NCBI RefSeq assembly: GCF_900103085.1
Contig: NZ_FMWR01000018.1
Location: 1-60,810, forward strand
Direction: 5' to 3'
DNA length: 60,810 bases
DNA from: Gilliamella mensalis
GTDB lineage: Bacteria > Pseudomonadota > Gammaproteobacteria > Enterobacterales > Orbaceae
Of this stretch, positions 18,209 through 28,565 are shown piece after piece; position 1 is the stretch's first letter; the number at the start of each line of letters is the position of its first letter. A model generated the notes under the pieces. It had not been told where the DNA came from. It was given only the letters and a program-made list of their open reading frames with translations, and made no database searches. The position numbers were made by a program, and so were the translations under genes.

Positions 18209-18769
18209 TCAACATTCTTTTTTAAAGCAATCATCGAAATGATCATTAACTAGTCCCATTGATTGCATAAATGCGTAACAAATCGTTGAGCCAACAAAAC
18301 TAAAGCCCCTCTTTTTTAACGCCTTTGACATTTTGTCAGATAGTTCGGTGCAAACTGGTACTTCACTTTGCTTTTTATAGTGGTTAATAACCGGTTTACC
18401 CTCTACAAAAGACCAGATAAATTGTGAAAAATCTTCACCCTCTTTTTGCATAGCTAAATAAGCTTGTGCATTTTTTACAATACTATTAAGTTTTAATCGA
18501 TTACGAATTAATCCTTTATTTTCAAGTAATTTTTCGATATCTTCAGGTGATAATTTTATAATTTTTTGAGGATCAAAATTGAAAAAACAACGCCGATACT
18601 CATCTCGCTTTTTTAATACGGTAATCCACGACAAGCCGGCTTGTTGCCCTTCTAAACAAATTTTTTCAAATAGCTTAAGACTATCATATTGGGCAATGCC
18701 CCATTCCTTATCATGGTAACTAATATATAATGGGTCACTTGAAACCCAACTACAGCGTATTTTTCCCAT
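18209..18769 (-). CDS. tag: DNA-3-methyladenine glycosylase I
   Basis: The 186-residue base-excision repair enzyme removes 3-methyladenine from alkylated DNA. The N-terminal RCSWVSSDPLYISYHDKEWG and C-terminal VNDHFDDCF carry the zinc ligands expected for Tag (Cys6, His19, His177, Cys181). GLSWITVLKKRDEYRRCF is the conserved base-recognition region. Length matches E. coli Tag (187). It is a single gene on the minus strand, divergent from the transporter at 19028. Confidence 0.95.
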   Translation of the reverse strand: MGKIRCSWVSSDPLYISYHDKEWGIAQYDSLKLFEKICLEGQQAGLSWITVLKKRDEYRRCFFNFDPQKIIKLSPEDIEKLLENKGLIRNRLKLNSIVKNAQAYLAMQKEGEDFSQFIWSFVEGKPVINHYKKQSEVPVCTELSDKMSKALKKRGFSFVGSTICYAFMQSMGLVNDHFDDCFKKEC

Positions 18770-19027
18770 GTTTTTTTACGTAGTTAGATGATTAATATTA
18801 CTAGAGATAATAACGTACAATTATTTTTATTTCATTAAAAAATAATAAAACTATCATTGATAATATTAATTCAACCTTTAGTTTTAGATCATTCATTAAA
18901 TTTTTTTATGATGAAAAATAAAACCATTTTTTATGGCAGAATGTGTTTTCTAAATATAAGGTCCAGTCAAAAAAATAAATTTTCTTGATTTGCTATCTCA
19001 ATTACATAATAAGAATAAGGTTAGTTC

Positions 19028-20380
19028 ATGAATCAATCCGAAACCAATGTACAGTGGCAACCTGCCGCTCGACCATTAAATAGTAAAGATTTAAAAACGT
19101 TAGTTTTATCTTCTTTAGGTGGTACATTAGAGTTCTATGATTTTGTTATCTATGCACTTTACATTGATACCATCGTCAAACCACTGTTTTTACCACATAC
19201 ACTTTCACCTTTAACATTAGATCTGTTTGCTTGGGGAATTTTTGCCGCTGGTTATTTAGTGCGTCCTATTGGTGGCATTATTATGGCGCATTTTGGCGAT
19301 AAGGTGGGGCGTAAAAAGATGTTTACCCTCAGTGTCGCAATGATGGCACTACCAACCTTTATCATTGGGGTTTTACCTACTTACGAAATGATAGGCATTT
19401 TTGCGCCATTGTTACTTTTGGTCATGCGTATATTGCAAGGCGCCGCTATTGGCGGTGAAATGCCAGGTGCATGGGTATTTATTGCTGAGCATGTACCCAA
19501 GCAACGCTATGGACTCGGCGTTGGTACATTAACTTCTGGTATTACTGGCGGGATTTTGCTTGGTTTTATTGTCACAATTATTATTGATATCTGTTTTACC
19601 ACACAAAATATTTTAGATTATGCATGGCGTATCCCGTTTATTATTGGCGGTATTTTTGGGGTTATTTCAGTTTATTTGCGCCGTTTTTTATCTGAAACAC
19701 CTATTTTTAAGGAGTTAGCGGCACGTAAAGCAATTGAAAAAAATATCCCTATTGTTACTGTGCTTCAAAAACACAAAACAGCGTGTTTAATTGTTGCATT
19801 GTTAACTTGGTCATTGTCTACTGCAATTATGGTGGGAATTTTAATCACGCCAGGTCGTATTGTGGGCGCAATGTATCATTTTGCTAACCTTGATTGGCGG
19901 ATCGGTGGTTGTATTGCGGCTTTAACTTTAACACTAGGTTGTATTATTTTTGGTTGGTTAGATGATAAGCTGGGCTCAACTAAAACCGTGATGATTTGTT
20001 GGGGAGGCCTTGCTGTTTCTAGTCTCTATTTTTATAGTTCATTATCACCTGATATGTCGCTAACTAAGCTTTATTTAATTTGGGCTATTTTTGGGCTTTT
20101 CATTGGCTCTGTTGCCATGACACCGATAATTGGGACAAGGACGTTTCCACCTGCAATTCGTTATTCAGGCTTATCGTTTTCTTATAATTTAGCCTATGCG
20201 TTATTTAGTGCATTTACACCAACATTAACCATTTATCTATTAAGTCCTGAACATTTATTAGGGGAATATAGTTATTTGGGTGCGGGTATTTATATCTCTT
20301 TTGTGGCATTAATTGCAATTGGAGTTGGTTTCTATCCTTTAGCAAAAAAGGGCTGGAGCAGTAACTCAACTAATTATTAG
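19028..20380 (+). CDS. MFS metabolite:H+ symporter (MHS family, ProP/ShiA/YhjE-like)
   Basis: The 450-residue inner-membrane protein has about twelve hydrophobic segments. MHS signatures are SSLGGTLEFYDFVIYALY near residue 28, RPIGGIIMAHFGDKVGRKK near residue 79 and GAAIGGEMPGAWVFIAEH near residue 139. The family imports organic acids, osmolytes or shikimate by proton symport, and the substrate is not predictable here. It lacks the C-terminal coiled coil of ProP. It is monocistronic, with a bidirectional terminator shared with gor. Confidence 0.85.
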   Translation: MNQSETNVQWQPAARPLNSKDLKTLVLSSLGGTLEFYDFVIYALYIDTIVKPLFLPHTLSPLTLDLFAWGIFAAGYLVRPIGGIIMAHFGDKVGRKKMFTLSVAMMALPTFIIGVLPTYEMIGIFAPLLLLVMRILQGAAIGGEMPGAWVFIAEHVPKQRYGLGVGTLTSGITGGILLGFIVTIIIDICFTTQNILDYAWRIPFIIGGIFGVISVYLRRFLSETPIFKELAARKAIEKNIPIVTVLQKHKTACLIVALLTWSLSTAIMVGILITPGRIVGAMYHFANLDWRIGGCIAALTLTLGCIIFGWLDDKLGSTKTVMICWGGLAVSSLYFYSSLSPDMSLTKLYLIWAIFGLFIGSVAMTPIIGTRTFPPAIRYSGLSFSYNLAYALFSAFTPTLTIYLLSPEHLLGEYSYLGAGIYISFVALIAIGVGFYPLAKKGWSSNSTNY

Positions 20381-20400
20381 CCAGTAATGATTTTAGCAAT

Positions 20401-20432
20401 AACAAAGCGGGGGGCGAGTTCCCTGCTTTGTT
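20401..20432. terminator. Bidirectional intrinsic terminator between the MHS transporter and gor
   Basis: AACAAAGC and GCTTTGTT arms plus inner GGG/CCC pairs form a strong hairpin between two convergent genes, 21 nt after the transporter stop codon. T-rich sequence follows on the plus strand and an A-rich stretch precedes it. Confidence 0.8.
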
Positions 20433-20481
20433 ATTTAACTTTTGTGCTATATACTAATGTGATATACAAATAGCTATCATA

Positions 20482-21834
20482 TTAACGCATGGTAACAAAC
20501 TCTTCAGCTGCTGTTGGATGAATAGCAACTGTATTGTCGAAGTCTTTTTTGGTAGCACCCATTTTCAGTGCGACAGCAAAGCCTTGTAACATTTCGTCCA
20601 TACCATATCCAATACCATGAATACCCACAATTTTTTCATCTTTACCAGCGCACACTAACTTCATACGACACGGTTGACGATGTTGCGTAACTGCAGTGTA
20701 CATGGCCGTAAAGGTGGATTTATAGACTTTGACGTTTTCTTCACCATATTGCAGTATCGCTTCTGGCTCAGTTAAGCCTACTGTACCAATTGCTGGGTGT
20801 GTAAAGACGACGGTTGGAATATTACTATAATCTAAATGTTCATCAGGTTTATTGTTAAAAAGCCTTTCTGATAAGCGACGACCAGCTGCAACCGCAACCG
20901 GCGTTAATGCCATGGCGCCTGTATCATCACCGACTGAATAAATACCCTGTACATTGGTATTTTGATATTTATCCACTATCACAAAGCCTTTATTATCAAT
21001 GTCAATACCTGCTGCCTGTAAATTCATTTCATTTGTAGCAGGTTCACGACCAATTGCCCAAATTAAACAATCGACAGTATAACTTTCGCCATTTTCTAAT
21101 GTTAAAGTTAATGACTCATCACTATTTTTAGTGACGGATTTTGGCACCGCAAAAGTGTGAAGGTGTTGTCCTTCTGTTTTTATCACTTCCATTAAGGTTT
21201 CAACAATTAATGGATCAAAAGTGCGTAATGGTGTGGCATTGCGAACAAATTGATGAGTTTGTGCGCCAAGTGCATGTAATACACTTGCGATTTCGCAAGC
21301 AATATAACCAGCGCCGACAACTGCCACACGCTTAGGTAAGGCTTTTAGCGCAAAAAATCCATCAGATGTGATACCATATTGCGCACCTGGGATATTCGGA
21401 ATCGTTGGTTTTCCTCCAACAGCTATCAGAATATGATCGGCACTATAATGCTCACCATTTACCTCAACTGTATGAGAATCAACAAACTTAGCATATCCAT
21501 GAATCACATCAACGTTGTTATTATTCAAGACCCGATCATAAGATTGATGGATTCGATCAATATAAGCGCTTCGGCTAGCAATTAATTTATCCCAACTGAA
21601 TTGATTAATGGTGGTATCAAAACCGTAATCGGGACCATAGTGATTAATGGCTTCAGCAATTTGTGCACCATACCACATCACTTTTTTAGGCACACAACCA
21701 ACATTCACACAGGTTCCACCTAATAATTTCGCTTCAATAATGGCACACTTTTTTCCATAGGACGCAGCTCGGTTGACTGATGCTATCCCACCACTACCGC
21801 CACCAATGGCAATATAATCATAATGTTTGGTCAT
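20482..21834 (-). CDS. gor: Glutathione reductase
   Basis: The 450-residue flavoprotein reduces glutathione disulfide with NADPH. It shows the FAD motif [14 protein letters not shown] near residue 11, the redox-active disulfide Cys42/Cys47 in [13 protein letters not shown], an NADPH-binding [10 protein letters not shown] segment near residue 175, and the C-terminal catalytic [12 protein letters not shown]. Length equals E. coli Gor. It is a single-gene unit. Confidence 0.95.
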   Translation of the reverse strand: MTKHYDYIAIGGGSGGIASVNRAASYGKKCAIIEAKLLGGTCVNVGCVPKKVMWYGAQIAEAINHYGPDYGFDTTINQFSWDKLIASRSAYIDRIHQSYDRVLNNNNVDVIHGYAKFVDSHTVEVNGEHYSADHILIAVGGKPTIPNIPGAQYGITSDGFFALKALPKRVAVVGAGYIACEIASVLHALGAQTHQFVRNATPLRTFDPLIVETLMEVIKTEGQHLHTFAVPKSVTKNSDESLTLTLENGESYTVDCLIWAIGREPATNEMNLQAAGIDIDNKGFVIVDKYQNTNVQGIYSVGDDTGAMALTPVAVAAGRRLSERLFNNKPDEHLDYSNIPTVVFTHPAIGTVGLTEPEAILQYGEENVKVYKSTFTAMYTAVTQHRQPCRMKLVCAGKDEKIVGIHGIGYGMDEMLQGFAVALKMGATKKDFDNTVAIHPTAAEEFVTMR

Positions 21835-22141
21835 AAAATATCCTTAATACTCTTTTTCATAATTTGGTCATTAGCTTTGCATAAAGCGCGTAATAAAAAA
21901 AGTATTAATTTTGAAATTTAATAATAGTTATTAACGATTAATCATTATAATAAATAGCCCATTATTATTTTCTATAATGTAATTTCACAGAATAAATACA
22001 ATATAATTTTGATTCTATAAATGGAGAGTTGAAACATAAAGGGGATTATTTATATAACCCCCCTCAATTGGTTTTATGATTTACATCAATCTACCTTATA
22101 ATCATGATTCAATATAACGGCAGTTCACTACTTTTATATCT
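21835..22141. other. Intergenic region between gor and the lipoprotein pair
   Basis: The 307 nt contain no gene I can support. The only structured element is a GGGG...CCCC hairpin at 22041-22062, placed as a possible terminator for the minus-strand lipoproteins. The part near 21850-21960 is the upstream region of gor. Confidence 0.5.
22041..22062 (-). terminator. Possible terminator of the lipoprotein gene pair
   Basis: On the minus strand GGGGTTAT and ATAATCCCC pair with one bulge around ATAA, followed by TTTA. It lies about 80 nt after the stop codon of the second lipoprotein. The T-run is short, so efficiency is uncertain. Confidence 0.45.
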
Positions 22142-22627
22142 TTATTTAGTACATTTATTTTTAATTTTAACCCGCACTGGTTGAGAAGTCTCTTTATCGA
22201 GAATTTCCAGATCGCAATATTTATTTTCTAGCTTAAAATTAACTTTATAAGTTTTACCCTTTTCAGCTATAAATTGTTTAGTTTCTGCATAACAAGACGC
22301 TTGATTACCTATATTATAATGGCTTTCTATAGCAACAGGCTTATTAGCGGGGATTTTTGCACTTAATTCTAAATTAGCTTTAGCCAAAATAAAAATGCTA
22401 CTTTCTGGGTAATAATAACCAATGTCATTAAAATCACTACAATAATTTGCTTCAGGATTATCAATATTTAAACTAAAGTCAACTGGTAAACTAGTTTCAT
22501 CACCGAAATCAGTCGAGAATTCTAATTGTGGATCATCTTCCATTGCTACGTAGTGATATTCCGATTTTGAAGAGCTACAACCTACAACAAAAGAGGCAAT
22601 TGATAATAATATGAGTTTCTTTTTCAT
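22142..22627 (-). CDS. Small lipoprotein, unknown function
   Basis: The 161-residue protein has the lipoprotein signal KKKLILLSIASFVVGC, then a Ser-rich tether. The mature part has about four further Cys, is probably beta-rich, and contains the pattern LELSAKIPANKPVAIES, but I recognise no known family. Its ATG overlaps the TAA of the upstream lipoprotein gene by one base (TAATG), so the two are translationally coupled and their products probably act in the same place. Confidence 0.75.
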   Translation of the reverse strand: MKKKLILLSIASFVVGCSSSKSEYHYVAMEDDPQLEFSTDFGDETSLPVDFSLNIDNPEANYCSDFNDIGYYYPESSIFILAKANLELSAKIPANKPVAIESHYNIGNQASCYAETKQFIAEKGKTYKVNFKLENKYCDLEILDKETSQPVRVKIKNKCTK

Positions 22628-23109
22628 TAGTTATTCTCTTTATCTAATTTAACGTTAAATAATCGATCCAATAATTCGTTAATTTTTGTATCTGTACTAG
22701 TGAAGGTTGAAGAGTTAAGATGTATTAATCCCCCTTCAGTAGTATGACTATATTTTAAAGTACCAACGGAATATCCTTCATGATCATCAACTTGTACATG
22801 CATAATAGATAAATAAGTGGGTACCGCAATTGCTCTTCTAACGTCATAATATAATGTGTAAGAACAATCATTTAATTTGTCTTTACTCGTTAGTTTATTG
22901 GTAATATTTAAGGTATTAAGCTTTTCAGCTATGATTTCGCCTGCTTTATTATAAGAGCGAATAGTACTTACATTTTGATAAATACATACGTTGTTTAACT
23001 TAGTCGTATCTGAGATAGGTTTTATCTTTTCTCCTGGTTTTTCAAATGAAACACTACAACCCGTTAACAACATAGACACTATTGCAATTGCAACAAAATT
23101 TTTCTTCAC
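22627..23109 (-). CDS. Small lipoprotein, Sbal_3080-like
   Basis: The 160-residue protein has the signal KKNFVAIAIVSMLLTGC with lipobox LTGC. The mature part (VCIYQNVSTIRSYNK, CSYTLYYDVRR, VGTLKYSHT) resembles the Sbal_3080 group of small enteric lipoproteins of unknown function. That link is from memory and tentative. It is the first gene of a two-gene unit, with its stop overlapping the next start. It lies 175 nt behind hldE, separated from it by a strong terminator. Confidence 0.7.
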   Translation of the reverse strand: MKKNFVAIAIVSMLLTGCSVSFEKPGEKIKPISDTTKLNNVCIYQNVSTIRSYNKAGEIIAEKLNTLNITNKLTSKDKLNDCSYTLYYDVRRAIAVPTYLSIMHVQVDDHEGYSVGTLKYSHTTEGGLIHLNSSTFTSTDTKINELLDRLFNVKLDKENN

Positions 23110-23250
23110 TATTTATATTCCTTATAAAAATTAAAATTTATCAACAGTAATTTCTCATAATAAAATAAAAAAATTTCATTGTAAAATAAGAAAAAATTAT
23201 AAAAATATTTAAAAAAGTAAAAAAATAAAATTAGTTTGCCATTAGAAAAA

Positions 23251-23270
23251 AGCCACTTATTTAAGTGGCT
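23251..23270 (-). terminator. Intrinsic terminator of the hldE transcript
   Basis: AGCCACTTA and TAAGTGGCT form a 9-bp stem flanked by A6 and T6, starting 14 nt beyond the hldE stop codon. It closes the long minus-strand block and isolates the lipoprotein pair. Confidence 0.9.
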
Positions 23271-23284
23271 TTTTTAGCTAAATT

Positions 23285-24709
23285 TTAGCGATTTTTTATT
23301 GCATTAATAATATTAGTTGTGGAACAACCATCTTCAAAGTTAAGCACTTTAACCGTTCCACCTGCGGCAATTACTTCCTTTCCACCGGCAATATCCTCAG
23401 GTTTATAATCGCCACCTTTGACTAAGACATCGGGCAAGACATTAGCAATGAGTCGTTGAGGGGTTTCTTCTTCAAATGGCACAACCCAATCAACCGAATC
23501 AAGCGCGCCTAGTACAATCATTCGTTGCATAAGTGGGTTTATTGGTCTTGATTCGCCTTTTAGTTTTTTTACCGAGGCATCGCTGTTCACAGCAACAATT
23601 AGGCGATCGCCAAGTTTCCGAGCATTTGCCAAATAAGAAACATGCCCTGCATGTAAAATATCAAAACAGCCATTGGTCATGACAATTTTTTCACCACGCA
23701 TGCGCGCCTTTCGGACCTCTTCTTTTAGTTCGTCTTCGCTCATGACGCCAAAACCATCATCAGCACGTGCACGTATGGCGTTTTCTAGTTCGACTTGTGA
23801 AACGGTCGATGTACCTAGTTTGCCAACAACCACACCAGCTGCAGCATTGGCTAAAAAGCAGCTTTCTTCTAAAGATTGTCCAGCAGCTAAAGAAGCGGCT
23901 AATGTCGCAATTACAGTATCGCCTGCGCCGGTGACATCAAAGACTTCTTTGGCTTGGGTTGGCAGATGGTAAATTGGTTTGTCTAATTGTAGTAGTGTCA
24001 TACCTTTTTCACTACGCGTGACCAGCAGGGCTTTAAGATCATACTTTTTGATAAGCTGATAACCTTTTTCGACAATGTCTTCTTCGTTTTGGCAGTGTCC
24101 AACCACGGCTTCAAATTCAGTCATATTTGGCGTCAATAATGTTGCACCACGATAACGCTCAAAATCCGTACCTTTGGGATCAACTAAAATCGGTACATTA
24201 GCTTGATTAGCAAGTTTAATCATTGCTTGAACTGCCGATAATGCGCCCTTAGCATAGTCCGATAGAACCAACACTTTATGAGTCGTTAATGCTATTTGAA
24301 TTCGTTCAAGAATAGGGGTTGCATCAATATTACCAAATCCTTCTTCAAAATCGATACGAATTAATTGTTGATTGCGTGATAGAACTCGCAATTTGGTGAT
24401 AGTTGGGTGCGTTGAAACGGATACAAAATCACATTGAACGTTATGTTTACTAAGTTGTTTATCAAGAATTTTGGCTGGCTCATCAATGCCTGTTAATCCA
24501 ATAAGTCGTGCATTACCACAAAGTGAAGTAATATTCATCGCAACATTGGCTGCACCACCAGGTCTTTCTTCTAAAGAGTCAATTTTCACGACGGGTACAG
24601 GGGCTTCAGGTGATATGCGATTAGTTCCCCCATACCAGTAGCGATCTAACATAATATCGCCCACAACTAATACATTGGCACAATTAAAATCAGGTAATGA
24701 TGTTTTCAT
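23285..24709 (-). CDS. hldE: Bifunctional heptose-7-phosphate kinase / heptose-1-phosphate adenylyltransferase
   Basis: The 474-residue cytoplasmic enzyme makes ADP-heptose for the LPS inner core. The N-terminal ribokinase-type domain (to about residue 315) shows [25 protein letters not shown] and [11 protein letters not shown]. The C-terminal cytidylyltransferase-fold domain shows [13 protein letters not shown] near residue 344 and [12 protein letters not shown]. Length fits E. coli HldE (477). It is downstream of tatC by 54 nt, and gmhA of the same pathway is at 31976. Confidence 0.96.
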   Translation of the reverse strand: MKTSLPDFNCANVLVVGDIMLDRYWYGGTNRISPEAPVPVVKIDSLEERPGGAANVAMNITSLCGNARLIGLTGIDEPAKILDKQLSKHNVQCDFVSVSTHPTITKLRVLSRNQQLIRIDFEEGFGNIDATPILERIQIALTTHKVLVLSDYAKGALSAVQAMIKLANQANVPILVDPKGTDFERYRGATLLTPNMTEFEAVVGHCQNEEDIVEKGYQLIKKYDLKALLVTRSEKGMTLLQLDKPIYHLPTQAKEVFDVTGAGDTVIATLAASLAAGQSLEESCFLANAAAGVVVGKLGTSTVSQVELENAIRARADDGFGVMSEDELKEEVRKARMRGEKIVMTNGCFDILHAGHVSYLANARKLGDRLIVAVNSDASVKKLKGESRPINPLMQRMIVLGALDSVDWVVPFEEETPQRLIANVLPDVLVKGGDYKPEDIAGGKEVIAAGGTVKVLNFEDGCSTTNIINAIKNR

Positions 24710-24763
24710 TATGACAGGTTATCCTTACTTGTTCAGTTTAATTCATTGGTTATCTGTTTATGT

Positions 24764-25525
24764 CTATTGTTCAGACTCTTGGCTCTCATCTTCTATATTG
24801 TCATGTTGACGCGGTTGGTAAAAACGGGCAAAAAAGGTGCCAATTTCAAACAGTAAACAGATAGGTACAGCTAATAATATTTGTGAAAAAACATCTGGTG
24901 GTGTAACAAACATTGCAACGGCAAACACACCAACAATAATATAAGGGCGTTTGTTGCGTAGGCTTTTGGGTGTGGTGATTCCAGTCCAGCAGAGCAAAAT
25001 AATTGCCACAGGCACTTCAAAAGCAAAACCAAATACTACAAAAAGGGTCATGACAAAATCGAGGTATTTGGTAATGTCAGTGTTGATTGCAACATCAACC
25101 GGTGCCGTATGAATAAAAAAGTAAAACGCTAATGGAAACACCACAAAATAAGCAAACGCTATCCCCATATAAAATAGGATTGTGCTTGATACGATTAAAG
25201 GCATCACCAAACGTCTTTCGTGTTGGTATAGTGCTGGCGCAATAAAGCCCCAAACTTGGTATAACACATACGGAATAGAGATGAATATCGCTACCACCGC
25301 AGTCAGTTTAATCGGTGTAAAAAATGGCGCGGCAATATCGGTTGCTATCATGCTACTACCTTGAGGTAATTGGCTGATGAGCGGATTTGCTACAATATGA
25401 TAAATATCATTAGAAAAATAAAATAAACAAATTAATACCAATAAAATACAGATAATACAACGTAAAAGCCGTGTTCTGAGTTCAACAAGATGTCCAATTA
25501 ATGGTTGAGTAGCATCGTCTGTCAT
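24764..25525 (-). CDS. tatC: Sec-independent protein translocase TatC
   Basis: The 253-residue inner-membrane protein is the twin-arginine receptor. It has six hydrophobic segments and the conserved [18 protein letters not shown]-terminus, a [16 protein letters not shown] loop near residue 88, FGFAFEVPV near residue 165 and a [14 protein letters not shown] region near residue 208. Its ATG overlaps the tatB stop by 4 nt. With tatA and tatB it forms a complete minimal Tat system. tatD does not follow; hldE does. Confidence 0.96.
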   Translation of the reverse strand: MTDDATQPLIGHLVELRTRLLRCIICILLVLICLFYFSNDIYHIVANPLISQLPQGSSMIATDIAAPFFTPIKLTAVVAIFISIPYVLYQVWGFIAPALYQHERRLVMPLIVSSTILFYMGIAFAYFVVFPLAFYFFIHTAPVDVAINTDITKYLDFVMTLFVVFGFAFEVPVAIILLCWTGITTPKSLRNKRPYIIVGVFAVAMFVTPPDVFSQILLAVPICLLFEIGTFFARFYQPRQHDNIEDESQESEQ

Positions 25526-25860
25526 GATTTTTTATCTGAATGTGTTTGTGGATCGATTTGCGTTGCTGAGTCGATTTCGTTTTGTAATGATTCAGTTACA
25601 CGCTTTAAGTCGTCAATAGATTCTTGAATTTCAGGCGTAAGAGTTGTTAAACCACTTTTTTCAGCCTTTTTTAAACTGTCTTGTAATTCTTGCAGTTTAA
25701 GTTCTTTATTTAACTCTAACTGTACAGTGGCTGACATTCGGCGTAGTACCTTTATCCACCCTGCAACTGTTTTTATCGCAATAGGTAACCGTTCTGGCCC
25801 TAATACCACCAGACCAATAATTAATACTAATAATAATTGACCAAAGCTGATATCAAACAC
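25522..25860 (-). CDS. tatB: Sec-independent protein translocase TatB
   Basis: The 112-residue protein has one N-terminal membrane helix ([20 protein letters not shown]), the [15 protein letters not shown] amphipathic helix with the conserved Glu and Gly-Pro hinge, and a charged helical tail. It works with TatC in signal-peptide recognition. It is shorter than E. coli TatB (171), mainly in the variable tail. It starts 3 nt after tatA and overlaps tatC by 4 nt. Confidence 0.93.
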   Translation of the reverse strand: MFDISFGQLLLVLIIGLVVLGPERLPIAIKTVAGWIKVLRRMSATVQLELNKELKLQELQDSLKKAEKSGLTTLTPEIQESIDDLKRVTESLQNEIDSATQIDPQTHSDKKS

Positions 25861-25863
25861 GGG

Positions 25864-26085
25864 TTACTCTTTCTTGTCATTATTGGTGTTAGTATCAGAT
25901 GAATCGGTATTTTCGATTTTTTGTGAATTATTGCTATCTTTTTTACCGTCATCATCGTTCATTGCTTTTTTAAAGCCTTTAATTGACTCACCAAGATCTG
26001 AACCCAATGAACGTAATTTTTTTGTTCCAAATAATAGTACAACAACAGCAATTAAGATGAGAAGTTGAGGCAAGCTTGGCATCAT
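25864..26085 (-). CDS. tatA: Sec-independent protein translocase TatA
   Basis: The 73-residue protein has one N-terminal membrane helix ([20 protein letters not shown]), the [20 protein letters not shown] amphipathic region and an acidic Asp/Asn-rich tail. It forms the translocation assembly. The [16 protein letters not shown] signature separates it from TatB. It is the first tat gene, 86 nt behind ubiB. Confidence 0.93.
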   Translation of the reverse strand: MMPSLPQLLILIAVVVLLFGTKKLRSLGSDLGESIKGFKKAMNDDDGKKDSNNSQKIENTDSSDTNTNNDKKE

Positions 26086-26171
26086 GATAATTATCTCCAG
26101 TGGGGGTTGTTAATAGCAAAATTATACACGCAAATTATAATATCCTAAATAACTAGCTTTATGCACGATCT

Positions 26172-27713
26172 TTAATGCACAATCAATATAATAATACATA
26201 AAGCACAAAATAGACCAAGCATTGCGTATAGATTTCGCTCACGCTTTTTACTACGCTTTAGTTCTTGATTGATTTGTTTTAATTGAACATTGATCTGTTT
26301 GGTGATTCGCTCATAATCATTTAATTTTTCAGGTAATTGTGGCAACATGACTCTCCACTCCGGCAATGATGCCCAAGCTTGTTGCAGTATTTTTTTAGCA
26401 CTATATTTATCTTGATACCATTTTTCTAAAAACGGTTTGGCAGTTTGCCATAAATCAAGTTCAGGATAAAGCTGACGGCCAAGTCCTTCAATATAAAATA
26501 GTGTTTTTTCAAGAAGAGTTAGTTGTGGTTGAATATTCATTTCAAATTGACGTGCAACTTGAAATAATTGCAGTAAAATCTGTGAAAATGAGATTTCAGC
26601 AAGTGGTTTTTCAAATGCTGGCTCACACACATTGCGCATTGCCATTTCAAGTGCTATAGCATCAGTATTTTCAGGCACCCAACCTGATGCGATATAAATT
26701 TCAGCGATTTTCCGATAATCTCGATTAAAAAATGCCAAGAAATTTTCGGCAAGGTAACGCTGATCATCATCACTTAATATGCCAACAATGGCACAATCAA
26801 TACCAATATAACGCGGGTTTTGTGGTTCGGTAATATCGACAAAAATATTACCCGGATGCATATCAGCATGAAAAAAGTTATCACGAAATACTTGAGTAAA
26901 AAAGGCTTGAACACCGCGCTCTGCAAGTAATTTCATGTTGACATTGTTCTGCTTGAGTTGCTCGATATCTGAGATGGGAATGCCTTTAATACGCTCTTCA
27001 ACAATTACATTTTTTCGACAAAGATCTTGATAAACATAAGGGATATATAAAGTATCACTATTGATAAAGTTATCACGCAATCTAACAGTATTATAAGCCT
27101 CTTTTTGTAAATCTAACTCTTTTAATAGCGTCATTTCATAATCGCACACTATTTCAACAGCTCGTAGTTTTTCACCTGATTTGATACGTTTAGTAAATTG
27201 TTTAGCCACCCAATACATTAACCCTATATCAGCTTGAATAACCGGTAGAATATTTGGTCTTAAAACTTTTATGACAACTTCGGCTTGGCTATGTTTTAAT
27301 ACCGCAGTATGAACCTGCGCAATTGATGCTGATGCTAATGGTTTTTCGTCAAAATTTGCAAAATAATAATCAATTGGTTGTTCTAACGCTGCTTCAATCA
27401 GTTGTTTAGCTATTTTACCATCAAAAGGAATAACTTGATTTTGTAATTTAGCTAAAGCATCAGCTATGTGTTTTGGTAAAACATCACGCCGAGTTGAGAT
27501 CATTTGTCCAAACTTGATCCAAACTGGACCTAATTCTTGCAGAGCTTGTTGTAGACGTTCGCCTATTTCTTGATGTTTTGCCTTAGGTCTAACCCAAAAA
27601 AAACAGAATAATAAAGTGCGAAGCCATTTGGATGAACGATGTTTCGGCAATAGTTCATTCAACTGGTAGGCTCGAAATACAGTTAAGATTTTAAACAGTC
27701 TAAAAAATGTCAT
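26172..27713 (-). CDS. ubiB: Ubiquinone biosynthesis ABC1-kinase-like protein UbiB
   Basis: The 513-residue protein carries the atypical kinase fold: the GPVWIKFGQMISTRRDVLP KxGQ segment near residue 95, the Ala-rich loop PLASASIAQVHTA near residue 125, and FFHADMHPGN near residue 282. C-terminal hydrophobic residues form a membrane anchor. It is an ATPase needed for aerobic ubiquinone synthesis. It is somewhat shorter than E. coli UbiB (546). It lies 14 nt behind ubiE with no room for ubiJ. Confidence 0.94.
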   Translation of the reverse strand: MTFFRLFKILTVFRAYQLNELLPKHRSSKWLRTLLFCFFWVRPKAKHQEIGERLQQALQELGPVWIKFGQMISTRRDVLPKHIADALAKLQNQVIPFDGKIAKQLIEAALEQPIDYYFANFDEKPLASASIAQVHTAVLKHSQAEVVIKVLRPNILPVIQADIGLMYWVAKQFTKRIKSGEKLRAVEIVCDYEMTLLKELDLQKEAYNTVRLRDNFINSDTLYIPYVYQDLCRKNVIVEERIKGIPISDIEQLKQNNVNMKLLAERGVQAFFTQVFRDNFFHADMHPGNIFVDITEPQNPRYIGIDCAIVGILSDDDQRYLAENFLAFFNRDYRKIAEIYIASGWVPENTDAIALEMAMRNVCEPAFEKPLAEISFSQILLQLFQVARQFEMNIQPQLTLLEKTLFYIEGLGRQLYPELDLWQTAKPFLEKWYQDKYSAKKILQQAWASLPEWRVMLPQLPEKLNDYERITKQINVQLKQINQELKRSKKRERNLYAMLGLFCALCIIILIVH

Positions 27714-27727
27714 TATTATTCATCACA

Positions 27728-28504
27728 TCAAAATTTAAAGCCAATATGTAACGCAACAATACCACCGGTCATATTGTGATATTTCACATCAACAAATCCT
27801 GCATCTTGCATCATTTTTTTCAATGTGTTTTGATCGGGATGCATACGAATTGATTCGGCTAAATAACGATAACTTTCAGAATCATTTGCCACAATTTTTC
27901 CCATTAATGGTAACATGGAAAATGAATACAAATCATACGCTTTATTTAGTATTTGATATTGTGGTTTAGAAAACTCAAGAATTAATAAGCGTCCACCTGG
28001 TTTCAGTACCCGCCACATGGATCGTAAAGCCTTTTCTTTATCGGTGACATTGCGTAAACCAAATGAGATAGTAATACAATCAAAATAGTTATCAGCAAAA
28101 GGTAATTCTTCTGCATTGGCTTGTACATATTCGATATTCTTAAATAAGCCTTTATCACGGAGTTTATCTCGTCCAACTTTTAACATTGATTCGTTAATGT
28201 CAGCTAAAACAACTAATCCATTATCACCAACCAGTTGTGAGAATTTTGCAGTTAAGTCACCTGTTCCTCCAGCAAGATCTAGAACTTTTTGGCCTTTACG
28301 TACACTGCTATATTCAATAGTGATTTTTTTCCAAATACGATGAATACCAAATGACATAAGATCATTCATAACATCATATTTATCAGCAACAGAGTGAAAG
28401 ACTTCGGCAACACGTTTGACTTTTTCTTGTTTTGGAACTTGTCTGTAACCAAAATCAATTTTTTCTTGATTTGTATTGTCTTTATTATCAAAAGATTGAG
28501 ACAT
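27728..28504 (-). CDS. ubiE: Ubiquinone/menaquinone C-methyltransferase
   Basis: The 258-residue class I SAM-dependent methyltransferase C-methylates the quinone ring in both the ubiquinone and menaquinone pathways. Motifs are [16 protein letters not shown] near residue 73 (SAM motif I), [31 protein letters not shown] and [15 protein letters not shown] near residue 167. Length is close to E. coli UbiE (251). It starts the ubiE-ubiB-tatABC run. Confidence 0.96.
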   Translation of the reverse strand: MSQSFDNKDNTNQEKIDFGYRQVPKQEKVKRVAEVFHSVADKYDVMNDLMSFGIHRIWKKITIEYSSVRKGQKVLDLAGGTGDLTAKFSQLVGDNGLVVLADINESMLKVGRDKLRDKGLFKNIEYVQANAEELPFADNYFDCITISFGLRNVTDKEKALRSMWRVLKPGGRLLILEFSKPQYQILNKAYDLYSFSMLPLMGKIVANDSESYRYLAESIRMHPDQNTLKKMMQDAGFVDVKYHNMTGGIVALHIGFKF

Positions 28505-28565
28505 AAAATTTACCTATCACAAAGATTTGCCTTATTTTAACATAAGCCATAATAAATGTGATGAA

